NCBI RefSeq assembly: GCF_012927405.1
Contig: NZ_JABBGM010000005.1
Coordinates: forward strand, 186,001-250,000
Direction of reading: 5' to 3'
Length of the DNA: 64,000 bases
From: Novosphingobium olei
GTDB taxonomy: Bacteria > Pseudomonadota > Alphaproteobacteria > Sphingomonadales > Sphingomonadaceae
Numbering within the stretch: the first letter of the stretch is position 1; each line of letters begins with the position of its first letter. Under the pieces are notes generated by a model, which did no database searches, was not told the DNA's origin, and was given only the letters and a program-made list of their open reading frames with translations. The translations under genes were made by a program, and so were the position numbers. Below, piece after piece: positions 7,965 through 17,402 of the stretch.

Positions 7965-8960
7965 ATGACCGCTGCCACCCTTGACGTCATCGCTATCGGC
8001 AATGCCATCGTCGACGTCATGGCCCCCGCTGAAGACTCCGAGATCGCACGCCTTGGTCTTGCCAAGGGCGGGATGACGCTCGTCGACGACGCAAGAGCCC
8101 GCGAACTTTACGATGCGATGGGACCTGCCCGCGAAATCTCCGGAGGATCGGCGGCAAATACGCTTGCCGGTCTCGCGGCCCTGGGGGCACGATGCGCATT
8201 CGTTGGCCAAGTTGCGGACGATCAGTTCGGGCGCGTGTTCGCCCATGACATCCGGGCCGGAGGCATCGCGTTCGACACGCCAGCCCGCGAAGCGGAACCG
8301 CCGACCGCACAGTGTCTGATCTTCGTAACGCCCGATGGCCAGCGCACGATGAATACGTTCCTCGGCGCATCGCAGTTTTTGCCCGCGGAAGCGCTGAACG
8401 AAAGTGCGATTGCCTCTGCCAGCATACTTTATCTCGAAGGCTATCTGTGGGACCCGGAAGAGCCCCGCCGCGCAATGCGCAAGGCGATTGCCGCTGCGCG
8501 TTCGGCGGGCCGCAAGGTGGCCTTCACGCTCTCCGATTCCTTTGTGATTTCACGCCATGGCGATGATTTCCGCGCCCTGATCGCAGCCGGCCAAATCGAC
8601 ATACTTTTTGCCAACGAGCATGAGCTAGCGTCGCTGACCGGTATCGAATCGTTCGATGACGCCATGGCCGCCGTTGCCAAAAATGTTCCGACCCTCGTCG
8701 TGACGCGCAGTGAAAATGGAGCACACGCCATCTCCGCGGGCGTCCATGCGCACGTTCCCGCAGAGCATGTCGACACCGTCGTGGATACGACGGGTGCCGG
8801 CGACCAATTCGCTGCGGGCTTCCTGTTCGGCCACGTTCGCGAACTTCCGCTGGCGGACTGCCTCCGCCTCGGCGCGGTATGTGCAGCCGAAGTCATCTCG
8901 CACTATGGCGCGCGCCCAGAGGCCGATCTCGCGAAGCTGACCGCCGAAATTCTCGGCTGA
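7965..8960 (+). CDS. PfkB-family carbohydrate/adenosine kinase
   Basis: A 331-residue ribokinase-fold kinase. The N-terminal GNAIVDVMAPAED, the GGSAANTLAGLAALG loop (PfkB signature 1) and the C-terminal VVDTTGAGDQFAAGFLFG (signature 2, catalytic Asp near residue 280) are complete. The NANG-like GGSAANT and the lid segment resemble adenosine kinase and related alphaproteobacterial sugar kinases; the substrate cannot be settled from sequence alone. CGGAG sits six bases before ATG. It is followed by a strong GC hairpin at 8972-8998. Confidence 0.92.
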   Translation: MTAATLDVIAIGNAIVDVMAPAEDSEIARLGLAKGGMTLVDDARARELYDAMGPAREISGGSAANTLAGLAALGARCAFVGQVADDQFGRVFAHDIRAGGIAFDTPAREAEPPTAQCLIFVTPDGQRTMNTFLGASQFLPAEALNESAIASASILYLEGYLWDPEEPRRAMRKAIAAARSAGRKVAFTLSDSFVISRHGDDFRALIAAGQIDILFANEHELASLTGIESFDDAMAAVAKNVPTLVVTRSENGAHAISAGVHAHVPAEHVDTVVDTTGAGDQFAAGFLFGHVRELPLADCLRLGAVCAAEVISHYGARPEADLAKLTAEILG

Positions 8961-8971
8961 TCATTTTTTCT

Positions 8972-8998
8972 GCGCCGGGCTTAATCTGTGCCCGGCGC
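8972..8998 (+). terminator. hairpin after the PfkB gene, atypical terminator
   Basis: A perfect nine-base inverted repeat, GCGCCGGGC at 8972-8980 and GCCCGGCGC at 8990-8998, surrounds a nine-base loop. It lies 11 bases after the kinase stop. The run of T lies before rather than after the stem on this strand, so it is not a classical Rho-independent terminator; it may be a Rho-assisted end or an mRNA 3' protector. Confidence 0.5.
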
Positions 8999-9049
8999 GG
9001 CCGTCCTCTCGTTCGCGCGCAATAGGTGCGCGCGTTGAAGAGACAGACC

Positions 9050-9256
9050 ATGAGCGCAGGTGTTTCCCCGATTTCGCCGGTCCTTTCCGGCACCCCCGCG
9101 AGCCGGACGAGCTACGATTCGACACCGGTGTCCCCTCCCGTGCAGAAGGCGACCTGCATCACGACGCAGGATCCGCCGAGCCGCTACGACCCGAGCGTCA
9201 CCGTCCCGCGCCAGCCGACGGACATCACATCGGGCAACGTCAACATCATGGTCTGA
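9050..9256 (+). CDS. small hypothetical protein, Pro/Ser/Thr-rich
   Basis: A possible 68-residue protein starting at ATG 9050 (MSAGVSPISPVLSGTP...). It is rich in Pro, Ser and Thr with one cysteine, no membrane span and no recognised domain. Support is modest: codons are G/C-ending like neighbouring genes, a weak purine-rich stretch (GAAGAGACAGACC) precedes ATG, it fills the gap between the kinase and purD, and a hairpin directly follows the stop. It could be non-coding 3' sequence. Confidence 0.4.
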   Translation: MSAGVSPISPVLSGTPASRTSYDSTPVSPPVQKATCITTQDPPSRYDPSVTVPRQPTDITSGNVNIMV

Positions 9257-9258
9257 CC

Positions 9259-9277
9259 GAGCGTCGGCGAGACGCTC
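9259..9277. terminator. short hairpin between convergent ends
   Basis: GAGCGTC at 9259-9265 and GACGCTC at 9271-9277 form a seven-base stem with a five-base loop. It sits between the stop of the small ORF and the stop of purD. No U tract is present, so termination on either strand is only a possibility. Confidence 0.35.
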
Positions 9278-10555
9278 TCAGCCCTCTCGCTCGACCTCGC
9301 GCCAGCCGATGTCGCGCCGGCAGAAGCCTTCGGGGAAGTCGATCGCATCGACGGCCCGATAGGCTGCGTCGCGTGCTGCACGAACGGTGGTCCCGCGGGC
9401 GGTTACATTCAAGACACGCCCGCCGCCCGCCGTCAGCACCCCGTCGATACCGAGTTCTGTCCCGGCATGGAACACCTTTGCCCCACTTGTTTCCGCTGCG
9501 CGAATGCCATCGATTCGCCCGCCCTTCTTGGGAACGCCAGGATATCCCTGCGCCGCCATCACCACCGTAAGCGCCGGGTCTGCCGAGAAGCGCGGTGACT
9601 CGATCGACGAAAGTTTGCTGTCAGCGCAGGCCAGCAGCAGTTCGACAAGATCGCTTTCGAGGCGCATCATCAGGACCTGGCACTCGGGATCGCCGAAGCG
9701 CGCGTTGTACTCGATCAGCTTCGGCCCATCCTCGGTCAGCATCAGGCCGGCATATAGCACGCCCGAGTAGGGCATGCCTTCGTCGGCCATTGCCTTGACC
9801 GTGGGGCCGACAATCCGGGCAATTGTCTGCGCCTCCAGTTCAGGGGTCAGGACCCGCGCCGGACTGTATGCGCCCATCCCTCCGGTATTCGGGCCGACGT
9901 CCCCATCACCGACCCGCTTGTGATCCTGCGCCGACGCGAGCGGGACAATCGTGGCACCATCGGTGAGCGCGAAGAAACTGGCCTCCTCGCCAGTCAGGAA
10001 TTCTTCCACGACCACTTCTGCGCCGGCATTGCCGAATGCTCCGTCGAACATGTCATCGACCGCGGCCTGAGCCTCCTCGAGGGTCATCGCAACGACCACG
10101 CCCTTCCCGGCGGCGAGGCCATCGGCCTTGACGACGACCGGGGCACCAAAGCGCGACACTGCGGCGTGGGCCTCTTCGGCAGAGCTCGCGCGGACATAGC
10201 CGGCGGTGGGAATGTTCGCTCGCATGCAAAGGTCCTTGGTGAAGCCCTTGGATCCTTCAAGCTGCGCCGCGAGACGACTGGGGCCGAAGACCGAGAATCC
10301 GGCTGCCCGCAGTGAATCCGACAGGCCATCGACCAATGGCGCCTCGGGCCCGATGACCACCAATCCGATGCGATGTGCCTCGCAGAAGGTGGACACGGCG
10401 GCGTGATCGGTAAGGTCGAGCGCGACGATTTCAGCGTGCTCGGCAACGCCGGGGTTGCCGGGAGCCGCATAAAGCTTGTCGAGCATTGGCGATTGGGCCA
10501 ATTTCCATGCAAGGGCATGTTCGCGACCGCCAGACCCGATCAGCAGGATATTCAT
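9278..10555 (-). CDS. purD: phosphoribosylamine-glycine ligase (GAR synthetase)
   Basis: PurD joins glycine to phosphoribosylamine using ATP in purine synthesis. The 425-residue protein starts [20 protein letters not shown], the family N-terminus. It contains the ATP-grasp landmarks [70 protein letters not shown] and [18 protein letters not shown]. The start codon on the minus strand at 10555 interlocks with the xseA start on the plus strand (both in CATG at 10553-10556). AAGGGAA upstream is a good ribosome site. Confidence 0.97.
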   Translation of the reverse strand: MNILLIGSGGREHALAWKLAQSPMLDKLYAAPGNPGVAEHAEIVALDLTDHAAVSTFCEAHRIGLVVIGPEAPLVDGLSDSLRAAGFSVFGPSRLAAQLEGSKGFTKDLCMRANIPTAGYVRASSAEEAHAAVSRFGAPVVVKADGLAAGKGVVVAMTLEEAQAAVDDMFDGAFGNAGAEVVVEEFLTGEEASFFALTDGATIVPLASAQDHKRVGDGDVGPNTGGMGAYSPARVLTPELEAQTIARIVGPTVKAMADEGMPYSGVLYAGLMLTEDGPKLIEYNARFGDPECQVLMMRLESDLVELLLACADSKLSSIESPRFSADPALTVVMAAQGYPGVPKKGGRIDGIRAAETSGAKVFHAGTELGIDGVLTAGGGRVLNVTARGTTVRAARDAAYRAVDAIDFPEGFCRRDIGWREVEREG

Positions 10556-12014
10556 GGTATTCCCTTCTTCGCCCGACGACGACCTTCCGGATGGCGGGCT
10601 CCTAGCGACCGAACGCGACAGGGACAACGCCCCTGCCCTTTCCATCTCCGAGATTTCAGCCCTGCTGAAGCGGACGGTAGAGGATCGCTTCGGCCTCGTC
10701 CGCGTACGGGGCGAACTGTCCGGCGTGAAACGCGCAGCTTCTGGACACCTCTATCTCTGCCTCAAGGACGAAAACGCACGGCTCGACGGCGTGATGTGGC
10801 GTGGGAGCGCACAGCGCCTCTCGTTTCGCGCAGAAGATGGCGTGGAAGTCGTGGCAACGGGCAAGCTCACGACGTATCCCGGAAGATCGAACTACCAGAT
10901 CGTCATCGATCGGATGGAGATCGCCGGAGAAGGTGCGCTCCTTGCACTTCTGGCCAAGACAAAGGCCCGCCTTGAGGCAGAGGGCCTCTTTGCGCCCGAG
11001 CGCAAGCGCGCGATTCCCTTCCTGCCCCGCACGATCGGCGTCGTGACTTCGCCTACCGGCGCCGTGATCCGCGACATTCTGCACCGATTGCGGGACCGGT
11101 TTCCCAGCCATGTGGTCGTGTGGCCAGTGCTGGTTCAAGGCCAAGGGTCGGCCCAGCAGGTAGCAGCCGCAATCCGGGGCTTCTCGGCTGCTCAGCCGGG
11201 CGGCCCGGTGCCTAGGCCCGATCTGGTCATCGTGGCACGCGGTGGTGGTTCGATCGAAGACCTCTGGGGCTTCAACGAGGAGGAAGTGGTGCGCGCGATC
11301 GCCGACTGCACGATTCCTCTGATAAGTGCCGTCGGGCACGAGACCGATACTACCCTGGCCGATTTTGCAGCGGACCTGCGGGCTCCCACCCCGACCGCCG
11401 CGGCGGAAATCGCGGTACCCGTGCGGGTCGAACTGTCGGCTACGCTGAGCGACCTTCATTCACGCAAGCAGCGCGGCACGATCCGCCTTCTCAACCTCGC
11501 CCGCGAGCGGCTTGCCGTGCGAAGCGAGCGACTTCCGCATCCGCTTGCCTTGCTCGACGGCCAGGCACAGCGCCTCGACGACCTTGCCGAGCGGCTTCGC
11601 CGTGGGCTTCTTCATCGTACCGAGATCGCACGAGGGACGCTGGGCCGCACCGCAGGCGCGCTGCGACCTGCTCTGCTCTCCTCCCGCATCGCGCGGGGGG
11701 GTGACCGGCTTTCGGCCCTCCGTCTGCGGCCAGAGGCCATCCTGCAGCGTATCGGGAATTCGCGCACGCGCGTGGATGCGCTTGATCGGCTGCGTCGTTC
11801 GCTCGACCCCGAAGCGCCGCTACAGAGAGGCTACGTCTTGGTTACGGACAGCAATGGCGCGGTGGTCAAGGATCGAGCGTCGGCGGCCGAGCGCACGACA
11901 TTGACGCTCAAATTCGCCGACGGATCGATCGACGTTGCGGTCGGTGGACCAGGCGCATCCCGCCCGCTCAAGGCAAAACCCAAGCCGGCCGACGTGCAAC
12001 CCAAATTGCTTTAA
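10554..12014 (+). CDS. xseA: exodeoxyribonuclease VII large subunit
   Basis: Large subunit of ExoVII, which degrades single-stranded DNA into short oligonucleotides. The 486-residue protein has the OB-fold N-terminal domain ([20 protein letters not shown] then [12 protein letters not shown]). The catalytic domain has [48 protein letters not shown] and [20 protein letters not shown], followed by a helical region and a C-terminal [10 protein letters not shown] strand. No ATG, GTG or TTG occurs between 10554 and the conserved domain, so this start is nearly forced even though it overlaps the purD start codon by two bases. Confidence 0.95.
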   Translation: MVFPSSPDDDLPDGGLLATERDRDNAPALSISEISALLKRTVEDRFGLVRVRGELSGVKRAASGHLYLCLKDENARLDGVMWRGSAQRLSFRAEDGVEVVATGKLTTYPGRSNYQIVIDRMEIAGEGALLALLAKTKARLEAEGLFAPERKRAIPFLPRTIGVVTSPTGAVIRDILHRLRDRFPSHVVVWPVLVQGQGSAQQVAAAIRGFSAAQPGGPVPRPDLVIVARGGGSIEDLWGFNEEEVVRAIADCTIPLISAVGHETDTTLADFAADLRAPTPTAAAEIAVPVRVELSATLSDLHSRKQRGTIRLLNLARERLAVRSERLPHPLALLDGQAQRLDDLAERLRRGLLHRTEIARGTLGRTAGALRPALLSSRIARGGDRLSALRLRPEAILQRIGNSRTRVDALDRLRRSLDPEAPLQRGYVLVTDSNGAVVKDRASAAERTTLTLKFADGSIDVAVGGPGASRPLKAKPKPADVQPKLL

Positions 12015-12040
12015 GGTCGCTCCCGACCTAAGGATCACTT

Positions 12041-12241
12041 ATGTTGATGCCACCTGCCGGACGTCTTGCGCGTCTCTACTATCTCCCCGGAACGTTTCGC
12101 CAGCTTTCCGCCGGCGACCACGTCCTATGCGCAGTCAGCGGAGCACAGATCCCGCTCGACATGCTGCGCTACTGGAGCGCCGAACACCAGGAAGCCTACG
12201 CGACTGCGGCGATCGCCACCAAGCGCATGCTTGGCGCTTAA
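12041..12241 (+). CDS. DUF2093 family small protein
   Basis: A 66-residue protein whose core LYYLPGTFRQLSAGDHVLCA then IPLDMLRYWSAEHQEAYATA matches the alphaproteobacterial DUF2093 family as I recall it. The CxVSG segment around residue 30 hints at a small zinc-ribbon-like or beta fold, but only one cysteine is present, so metal binding is not supported. It lies 26 bases after xseA, with AAGGAT ahead of the ATG, and is probably co-transcribed with it; this pairing is common. Function unknown. Confidence 0.85.
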   Translation: MLMPPAGRLARLYYLPGTFRQLSAGDHVLCAVSGAQIPLDMLRYWSAEHQEAYATAAIATKRMLGA

Positions 12242-12243
12242 GA

Positions 12244-12783
12244 TTACTCCACGCGCCGCATCTTGATCGGCGGCTGCTTGTTGACGCTGACGAAGTAGCT
12301 GCCGAGCGCCCCCTTTTCCAGCCATGCTGCCTGGCCGACCTTGGGCGAAATGGCGAAATCATTGATGTCCGTCTGGTCCCAGGTGCCCACGTCGGCGAAA
12401 ATAAGACGAAGGCGGCCAGCGCGGTTGCTGGTCACGGCCGTCACCTTGGTTTCCACGCGGTTCAGCTCTTCGCCGTCCTGTCCCTTGCCCAGGCCGGTCA
12501 GCTTCCCCGCGGGCACCGCATACCCGAACAGTCCGCGCCGCAATTCGCGCACGTCCTTGCGATCGGCGATGACGATGTCCTGCTTCCTTTCAGCAGCTTC
12601 CAGAGCCGCCGCAGCCTGGTCATAGCACGCAAGGCGAGCCTGCGTGTCCTGCGTCGACCGGCAGGCGAGCAGGTCGACGAAGACCTTGGGAGGCGGGCTG
12701 TCATCCTTGGCCGCTGCCGATAGCGGCCCAATCCCGATAATTGCCGCCACCGCAGCTGCAGCCAAATGCGCGGTTCGCCTCAT
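12244..12783 (-). CDS. exported hypothetical protein
   Basis: A 179-residue protein with an N-terminal signal peptide (MRRTAHLAAAAVAAIIGIGP, cleavage near SAAAKDD). The mature part starts with a CRSTQDTQARLACYDQAAAA motif; the paired cysteines in C-x12-C and the following RLACYD are seen in several periplasmic families, including VasI-like proteins, but no specific function is supported. A strand-rich second half ends in KQPPIKMRRVE. The ATG at 12783 has GAGGG upstream and is preferred to the one at 12801. It is convergent with the DUF2093 gene. Confidence 0.75.
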   Translation of the reverse strand: MRRTAHLAAAAVAAIIGIGPLSAAAKDDSPPPKVFVDLLACRSTQDTQARLACYDQAAAALEAAERKQDIVIADRKDVRELRRGLFGYAVPAGKLTGLGKGQDGEELNRVETKVTAVTSNRAGRLRLIFADVGTWDQTDINDFAISPKVGQAAWLEKGALGSYFVSVNKQPPIKMRRVE

Positions 12784-13063
12784 ACCGGAGCCCTCATCCA
12801 ATCATCACCAAGGCGAGGTTGCAGCATGCCGCACTAACGCGCAAGACATGCCAGAGGGCGCGGTGTGGCATTATGGTTACAATCGGAACGGAATAGCGCG
12901 CCTTTCCCTTCGCCAATCTTTACTAAAGGCACGCCCCTCTGCCACGAACCCACCATCCGGGGGCAGGATCGCGGGGCGCACGCACGTGGGCACGACGTCA
13001 TGCTTCCGGGCCTAGACATGGTCGCCGGCAACGACGGCCATCCTCATAGGGGCTGGAACAATC

Positions 13064-16000
13064 ATGAAGAATTTCTCGAAGCTCAAGGCTAGTGTTGCGC
13101 CCGCAGCACTCGGCCTTGCCATGGTGGCGCAGTCTGCGTTCGCGCAGGAAGCCACCACGCCGCAGTCGTCGGACGACGCAGCACCGCAGCAGCAGATCAT
13201 CGTTACCGGTTCGCGCATCGCGAACCCGAACCTTACCGCGATCAGCCCGGTCACCGTCGTCGGCGCGACCGAAGTCAAGAACCAGGGCACGACCCGCGTT
13301 GAAGACCTGCTGAACTCGCTGCCGCAGGTATTCGCGTCGGAAGGCTCGAGCGACGCCAACGGCGCCTCGGGTATCGCGACCGTCGACCTTCGCAACCTCG
13401 GCGTCACTCGCACGCTCGTGCTGGTCAACGGCCGTCGCCTGGGCCCTGGTGACCCGACCGTCATCGCTGCCGACCTTAACTTCATCCCGGCCGCCCTGAT
13501 CCAGCGCGTGGACATCCTGACCGGCGGCGCTTCGGCCACCTATGGTTCGGACGCACTTGCCGGCGTTGTGAACTTTGTTCTGAACAAGGACTTCGAAGGC
13601 GTTCAGCTGGACGGTCAGTATTCGTTCTACAATCACAACAACGACTACAACAAGTCCGAGTACCTCGACGCGCTTGCCGCCCGCAATTATCAGCCGCCGC
13701 GCGGCATGACCACCGATGGCGCGGCCAAGACCGTCAACCTGACGGTCGGTGCAGGCTTCGATGATGGTCGTGGCCACGTTACTGCCTATGCTGGCTGGCG
13801 CCGCGTGAACGCCGTTACCCAGGGCGACCGCGACTACAGCTACTGCGGCTACTCGGCCGGCAACAGCAGCGGCTCGAACTACTACACCTGCGGTGGCTCG
13901 TCGACGTCGGCCAACGGCCGTTTCCGTCGCACCACGAACAGTGCGCTGGGCTCGACCCCCGTCTACCGTCCGACCGGCACCAGCTACACCGTCAATCCGA
14001 ACGCCCCGGGTACGTTCCGCACCTTCAGCAGCGCTCGTGACGGCTTCAACTTCAACCCCTACAACTACTTCCAGCGTCCGGACGAGCGCTACACCTTGGG
14101 TGCCTTCGCGCACTACCAGATCAACGACTCGTTCGATCCGTACCTTGAAGTCATGTTCATGGACGACCACACCCGCGCACAGATCGCTCCTTCGGGCGCG
14201 TTCTACGGCACGGACTTCTTCGTCAACTGCAACAACCCGCTCCTGAGCGCGTCGCAGCAGACGGCGCTTTGCGCTGGCAACGCCGGCACGAACACGCTGC
14301 AGTCGCTCTACATCGGGCGCCGTAACGTTGAAGGTGGCGGCCGCGTCGACGACCTCCGTCACACCGACTACCGCATCGTGGCCGGCACCAAGGGCCAGAT
14401 CACCGAAGGCATCACCTACGACGTCTACGGTCAGTTCTGGCGCGCAATCCTTGCCGAGCGCTACGAAAACGACTTCTCGCGCGCCAAGATCAACCGCGCT
14501 TTGAACGTCGTGACCGACCCGACCACCGGTAACGCAGTCTGCGCGGCTGCCATCCCGAATGCGCAGGGCCAGGTGATCGACGCCAACTGCGTGCCGTGGA
14601 ACATCTTCAGCCCCGGCGGCGTAACCCAGGCTGCGGTCGACTACCTGCAAACTCCGGGCTTCCAGACGGGCGAAACCACCGAATACGTAGCAAGCGGCAA
14701 CGTCTCGATCGACCTCGGCACCTGGGGCGTGAAGGCTCCTTGGGCAGACGATTCGGTACAGCTCGCACTCGGCGCTGAATATCGTAAGGAAAAGCTTGAG
14801 CTGACCCACGATATCGAGTTCCTCACCGGTGACCTTGCCGGCCAGGGAACGCCGTTCGGCGTGAAGGACACCAAGGGTTCGTTCTCGGTCAAGGAAATCT
14901 ACGGCGAAATCGCGATTCCGCTGGTTACCGGCAAGCCGGGCTTCGATACGCTGGCCTTCACCGGCGGCTATCGTTACTCCGACTACAGCCTGAGCGGCTC
15001 GGTGAGCGCGTACAAGGCCCAGCTGGAGTGGGCTCCGGTCAAGGAACTGCGTCTGCGTGCCGGTTACAACCGCGCCGTTCGCGCTCCGAACACGCTCGAA
15101 CTGTTCAACGAAGCAAACGTCGTTCTGTGGTCGGGTCAGGATCCCTGCGCTGGCGCGGCTCCGTCGGCAACCGCAGCACAGTGCGCCCTCACCGGCGTGA
15201 CCGCTGCGGATTATGGTACGATCGACTCCAATCCGGCCAACCAGTACAACCAGCAGACCTCGGGCAACCGTGGCCTGCGTCCGGAGAAGGGCGACACCTA
15301 CACGCTCGGGTTCGTGTTCACGCCGAAGTCGAACATTTCGCTTTCGGTTGATGCCTACGACATCCGCATCAAGGACCAGATCAGCACGCTCGGTGCGCGC
15401 TTCATCATCGACCAGTGCATCGCCACCGGGCTCGACTACTTCTGCAGCAAGATCAATCGTGCTCCGGGTGGTTCGCTGTTCACCGGCACCGGCTATGTCG
15501 CCAACCCGACGCTCAACCTCGGTTCGGTCAAGACCCGCGGTATCGACGTCAACGGATCGGCTCGCTTCGAGATCGGTGGCGGTTCGTCGGTGGCTCTGAG
15601 CTTGGTCGGCACCTATCTTGACTCGTACAAGATTCGTGCAGGCCAGGGCGTGTCGGACGTCGGCGAGTACGATTGCGCCGGCTACTTCGGTGCAAACTCG
15701 TGCGGCACTCCGCTGCCGAAGTGGCGCCACACGGCCCGCGTAACCTACACGACCGCAAGCGGCGTTTCGGTTTCGGCGGCATGGCGCTTCTTCCTGCACA
15801 CGAAGAACGAACTGCTGAGCAGCCAGCCGCTTCTCAACGGTGGCGCAACCGAGGCAGACGTGAACCCGTCGGTTCGCGGTCTTCCCGACGTGAGCTACTT
15901 CGACCTTTCGCTCTCGGCGCGGGTCGGCAAGAACTACACGTTCCGGATCGGTGCGCAGAACCTGTTCGACCGCACCCCGCCGGTGCTGGACTCGAACTAC

Positions 16001-16084
16001 ACCACCAACGGTTCTGGCGTATATGCGCAGGTGTATGACTCGCTGGGTCGCTACATCTACGCCGCGGTCCAGCTGGCCTTCTAA
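13064..16084 (+). CDS. TonB-dependent outer-membrane receptor
   Basis: A 1006-residue receptor that would import a large substrate through a TonB-energised beta-barrel. It has a signal peptide (cut after AFA-QEATT), a TonB-box-like IIVTGSRIANPNL, and a plug domain with VEDLLNSLPQV, TLVLVNGRRL and GGASATYGSDALAGVVNFVL. A long barrel follows, ending in the aromatic signature YIYAAVQLAF. There is no STN signalling domain, so no anti-sigma partner is implied. Twelve cysteines occur as six close pairs in the extracellular part of the barrel. Codon use is very strongly biased, suggesting high expression. No siderophore genes are near; the neighbours are a hydroxylase and a sulfotransferase. Confidence 0.95.
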   Translation: MKNFSKLKASVAPAALGLAMVAQSAFAQEATTPQSSDDAAPQQQIIVTGSRIANPNLTAISPVTVVGATEVKNQGTTRVEDLLNSLPQVFASEGSSDANGASGIATVDLRNLGVTRTLVLVNGRRLGPGDPTVIAADLNFIPAALIQRVDILTGGASATYGSDALAGVVNFVLNKDFEGVQLDGQYSFYNHNNDYNKSEYLDALAARNYQPPRGMTTDGAAKTVNLTVGAGFDDGRGHVTAYAGWRRVNAVTQGDRDYSYCGYSAGNSSGSNYYTCGGSSTSANGRFRRTTNSALGSTPVYRPTGTSYTVNPNAPGTFRTFSSARDGFNFNPYNYFQRPDERYTLGAFAHYQINDSFDPYLEVMFMDDHTRAQIAPSGAFYGTDFFVNCNNPLLSASQQTALCAGNAGTNTLQSLYIGRRNVEGGGRVDDLRHTDYRIVAGTKGQITEGITYDVYGQFWRAILAERYENDFSRAKINRALNVVTDPTTGNAVCAAAIPNAQGQVIDANCVPWNIFSPGGVTQAAVDYLQTPGFQTGETTEYVASGNVSIDLGTWGVKAPWADDSVQLALGAEYRKEKLELTHDIEFLTGDLAGQGTPFGVKDTKGSFSVKEIYGEIAIPLVTGKPGFDTLAFTGGYRYSDYSLSGSVSAYKAQLEWAPVKELRLRAGYNRAVRAPNTLELFNEANVVLWSGQDPCAGAAPSATAAQCALTGVTAADYGTIDSNPANQYNQQTSGNRGLRPEKGDTYTLGFVFTPKSNISLSVDAYDIRIKDQISTLGARFIIDQCIATGLDYFCSKINRAPGGSLFTGTGYVANPTLNLGSVKTRGIDVNGSARFEIGGGSSVALSLVGTYLDSYKIRAGQGVSDVGEYDCAGYFGANSCGTPLPKWRHTARVTYTTASGVSVSAAWRFFLHTKNELLSSQPLLNGGATEADVNPSVRGLPDVSYFDLSLSARVGKNYTFRIGAQNLFDRTPPVLDSNYTTNGSGVYAQVYDSLGRYIYAAVQLAF

Positions 16085-16109
16085 GAGGCCTCGCCGGATC
16101 GGCTGATCA

Positions 16110-16142
16110 GGGCGGCGCATCGAAAGATGCGTCGCCCTTTTT
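16110..16142 (+). terminator. Rho-independent terminator of the TonB receptor gene
   Basis: A 12-base stem (16110-16121 with 16126-16137, one G-U pair) is closed by a GAAA tetraloop and followed by TTTTTCTT. It starts 25 bases after the receptor stop. It separates the receptor transcript from the downstream hydroxylase, although read-through cannot be excluded. Confidence 0.9.
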
Positions 16143-16163
16143 CTTATTCGCCTGGGGGGGCAG

Positions 16164-17300
16164 ATGGGGACGGAACACCACCGCTTGGCGGACGAGGCCA
16201 TGCGCGTGCGCGACATCGCGGCGGCGATGCAGGCGCTTGAACGGGCGGTTGCGGAAGATGCAGGTGATTACGAAGGCTGGATGAAGCTTGCGAGCTTGCG
16301 TCGGGCCAGTGGCCGGACAACGGATGCTCTCCGTGCAGTCGATGCTGCCCTCGATGCGCAGCCAAACATGTTTCTTGCTCTTCTGCTCAAGGGGCGGCTG
16401 CACCAGGAATGCAACGACGCCTTCAAGGCTGCCGAAGTCTATGCCGCGGCCATCGCGCAGGCGCCTGTCGAAGAGACGCTACCGCAGCCCGTTGTCCAGC
16501 AACTCGCGGCAGCGCGACAATTTCTTGCGCATTACCGCACTTCGATCGAAGCGAGCGTTGTGCGATCATGCTCGGCCATGGCCAGCAAGCGGGCAACGCG
16601 TTTTCTGGAAAACGTGATCGATCGTCGCCCGGTCTTCCACCAGGAGCCGACGCACTATCGTTACCCGGGTCTTCCAGACATCGAGTTCTTCGACGATGCC
16701 TACCCGCAACTCTTGCAGCGCTTGCGTGATGCGGCTGATGACATTCGCGCCGAATTCCTGGCCTTGCAGGAAGCGCATGCGGACCAGATGAAGCCGTACG
16801 TGGATTTCGCATCGGGACAGCCACAGGGCCAATGGGCTCCCTTGAACCGATCGGACCGCTGGCGCGCCCTGCACCTTCTTCGTTACGGTGAGGCAGACCC
16901 GATCAATGCGCCGGCCTGCCCACGCACGCTGGAGGCTGTGGGCGGATCGCACCAGGCCAATGTTCCCGGCGTGGGCCCGAACCTGATGTTCTCGCTACTG
17001 GCGCCCCGCACGACAATACCGCCGCACAACGGCGTGGCCAATTTCCGCGTCGTGTTCCACCTTCCGCTGATTGTCCCGCCCGCCTGCGCCTTCAGAGTGG
17101 GCAGCGAGACACGGCCTTGGATTGAAGGCCAGCCTTTCGTGTTCGACGACACCATCGAGCACGAAGCCTGGAATCACAGCGACGAAATGCGCGTGGTGCT
17201 TCTGGGCGATCTTTGGCGACCTGAACTCGACGACGATGACCGCCGCGTCGTTTCTGCCACCATGGCGGCCCTAGGGCACGCCGGGGTCGGCACGCTTTGA
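16164..17300 (+). CDS. TPR protein with aspartyl/asparaginyl beta-hydroxylase domain
   Basis: A 378-residue predicted Fe(II)/2-oxoglutarate dioxygenase. Residues about 1-120 are helical tetratricopeptide-like repeats (ADEAMRVRDIAAAMQALERA, GDYEGWMKLASLRRASGR). The C-terminal domain closely follows the AspH family: PHNGVANFRVVFHLPLIVP (His near 288), ETRPWIEGQPFVFDD, IEHEAWN (His near 333) and RVVLLGDLWRPEL (Arg near 343). These are the metal and 2-oxoglutarate ligands expected for an active enzyme. No signal peptide is seen, so it is cytoplasmic. It follows a TonB receptor and precedes a TPR-sulfotransferase on the other strand. The substrate is unknown. Confidence 0.88.
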   Translation: MGTEHHRLADEAMRVRDIAAAMQALERAVAEDAGDYEGWMKLASLRRASGRTTDALRAVDAALDAQPNMFLALLLKGRLHQECNDAFKAAEVYAAAIAQAPVEETLPQPVVQQLAAARQFLAHYRTSIEASVVRSCSAMASKRATRFLENVIDRRPVFHQEPTHYRYPGLPDIEFFDDAYPQLLQRLRDAADDIRAEFLALQEAHADQMKPYVDFASGQPQGQWAPLNRSDRWRALHLLRYGEADPINAPACPRTLEAVGGSHQANVPGVGPNLMFSLLAPRTTIPPHNGVANFRVVFHLPLIVPPACAFRVGSETRPWIEGQPFVFDDTIEHEAWNHSDEMRVVLLGDLWRPELDDDDRRVVSATMAALGHAGVGTL

Positions 17301-17402
17301 GAGCGCGATGTCATCTACAGTATTGATTTGTCACAGCTCTTGGGAATAACCTGTAGTCTATTCGCCAAGGCGCTCAATTGTCCTCTTTCTCAGGAAATCG
17401 TG

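Noticed and set aside
12998..16216. 1072-codon open frame on the minus strand opposite the TonB receptor
   Set aside because: It mirrors the receptor exactly, has no domain or signal, and results from the receptor's extreme codon bias, which avoids stops in the antisense frame. The sense frame has a signal peptide, plug, barrel and terminator.
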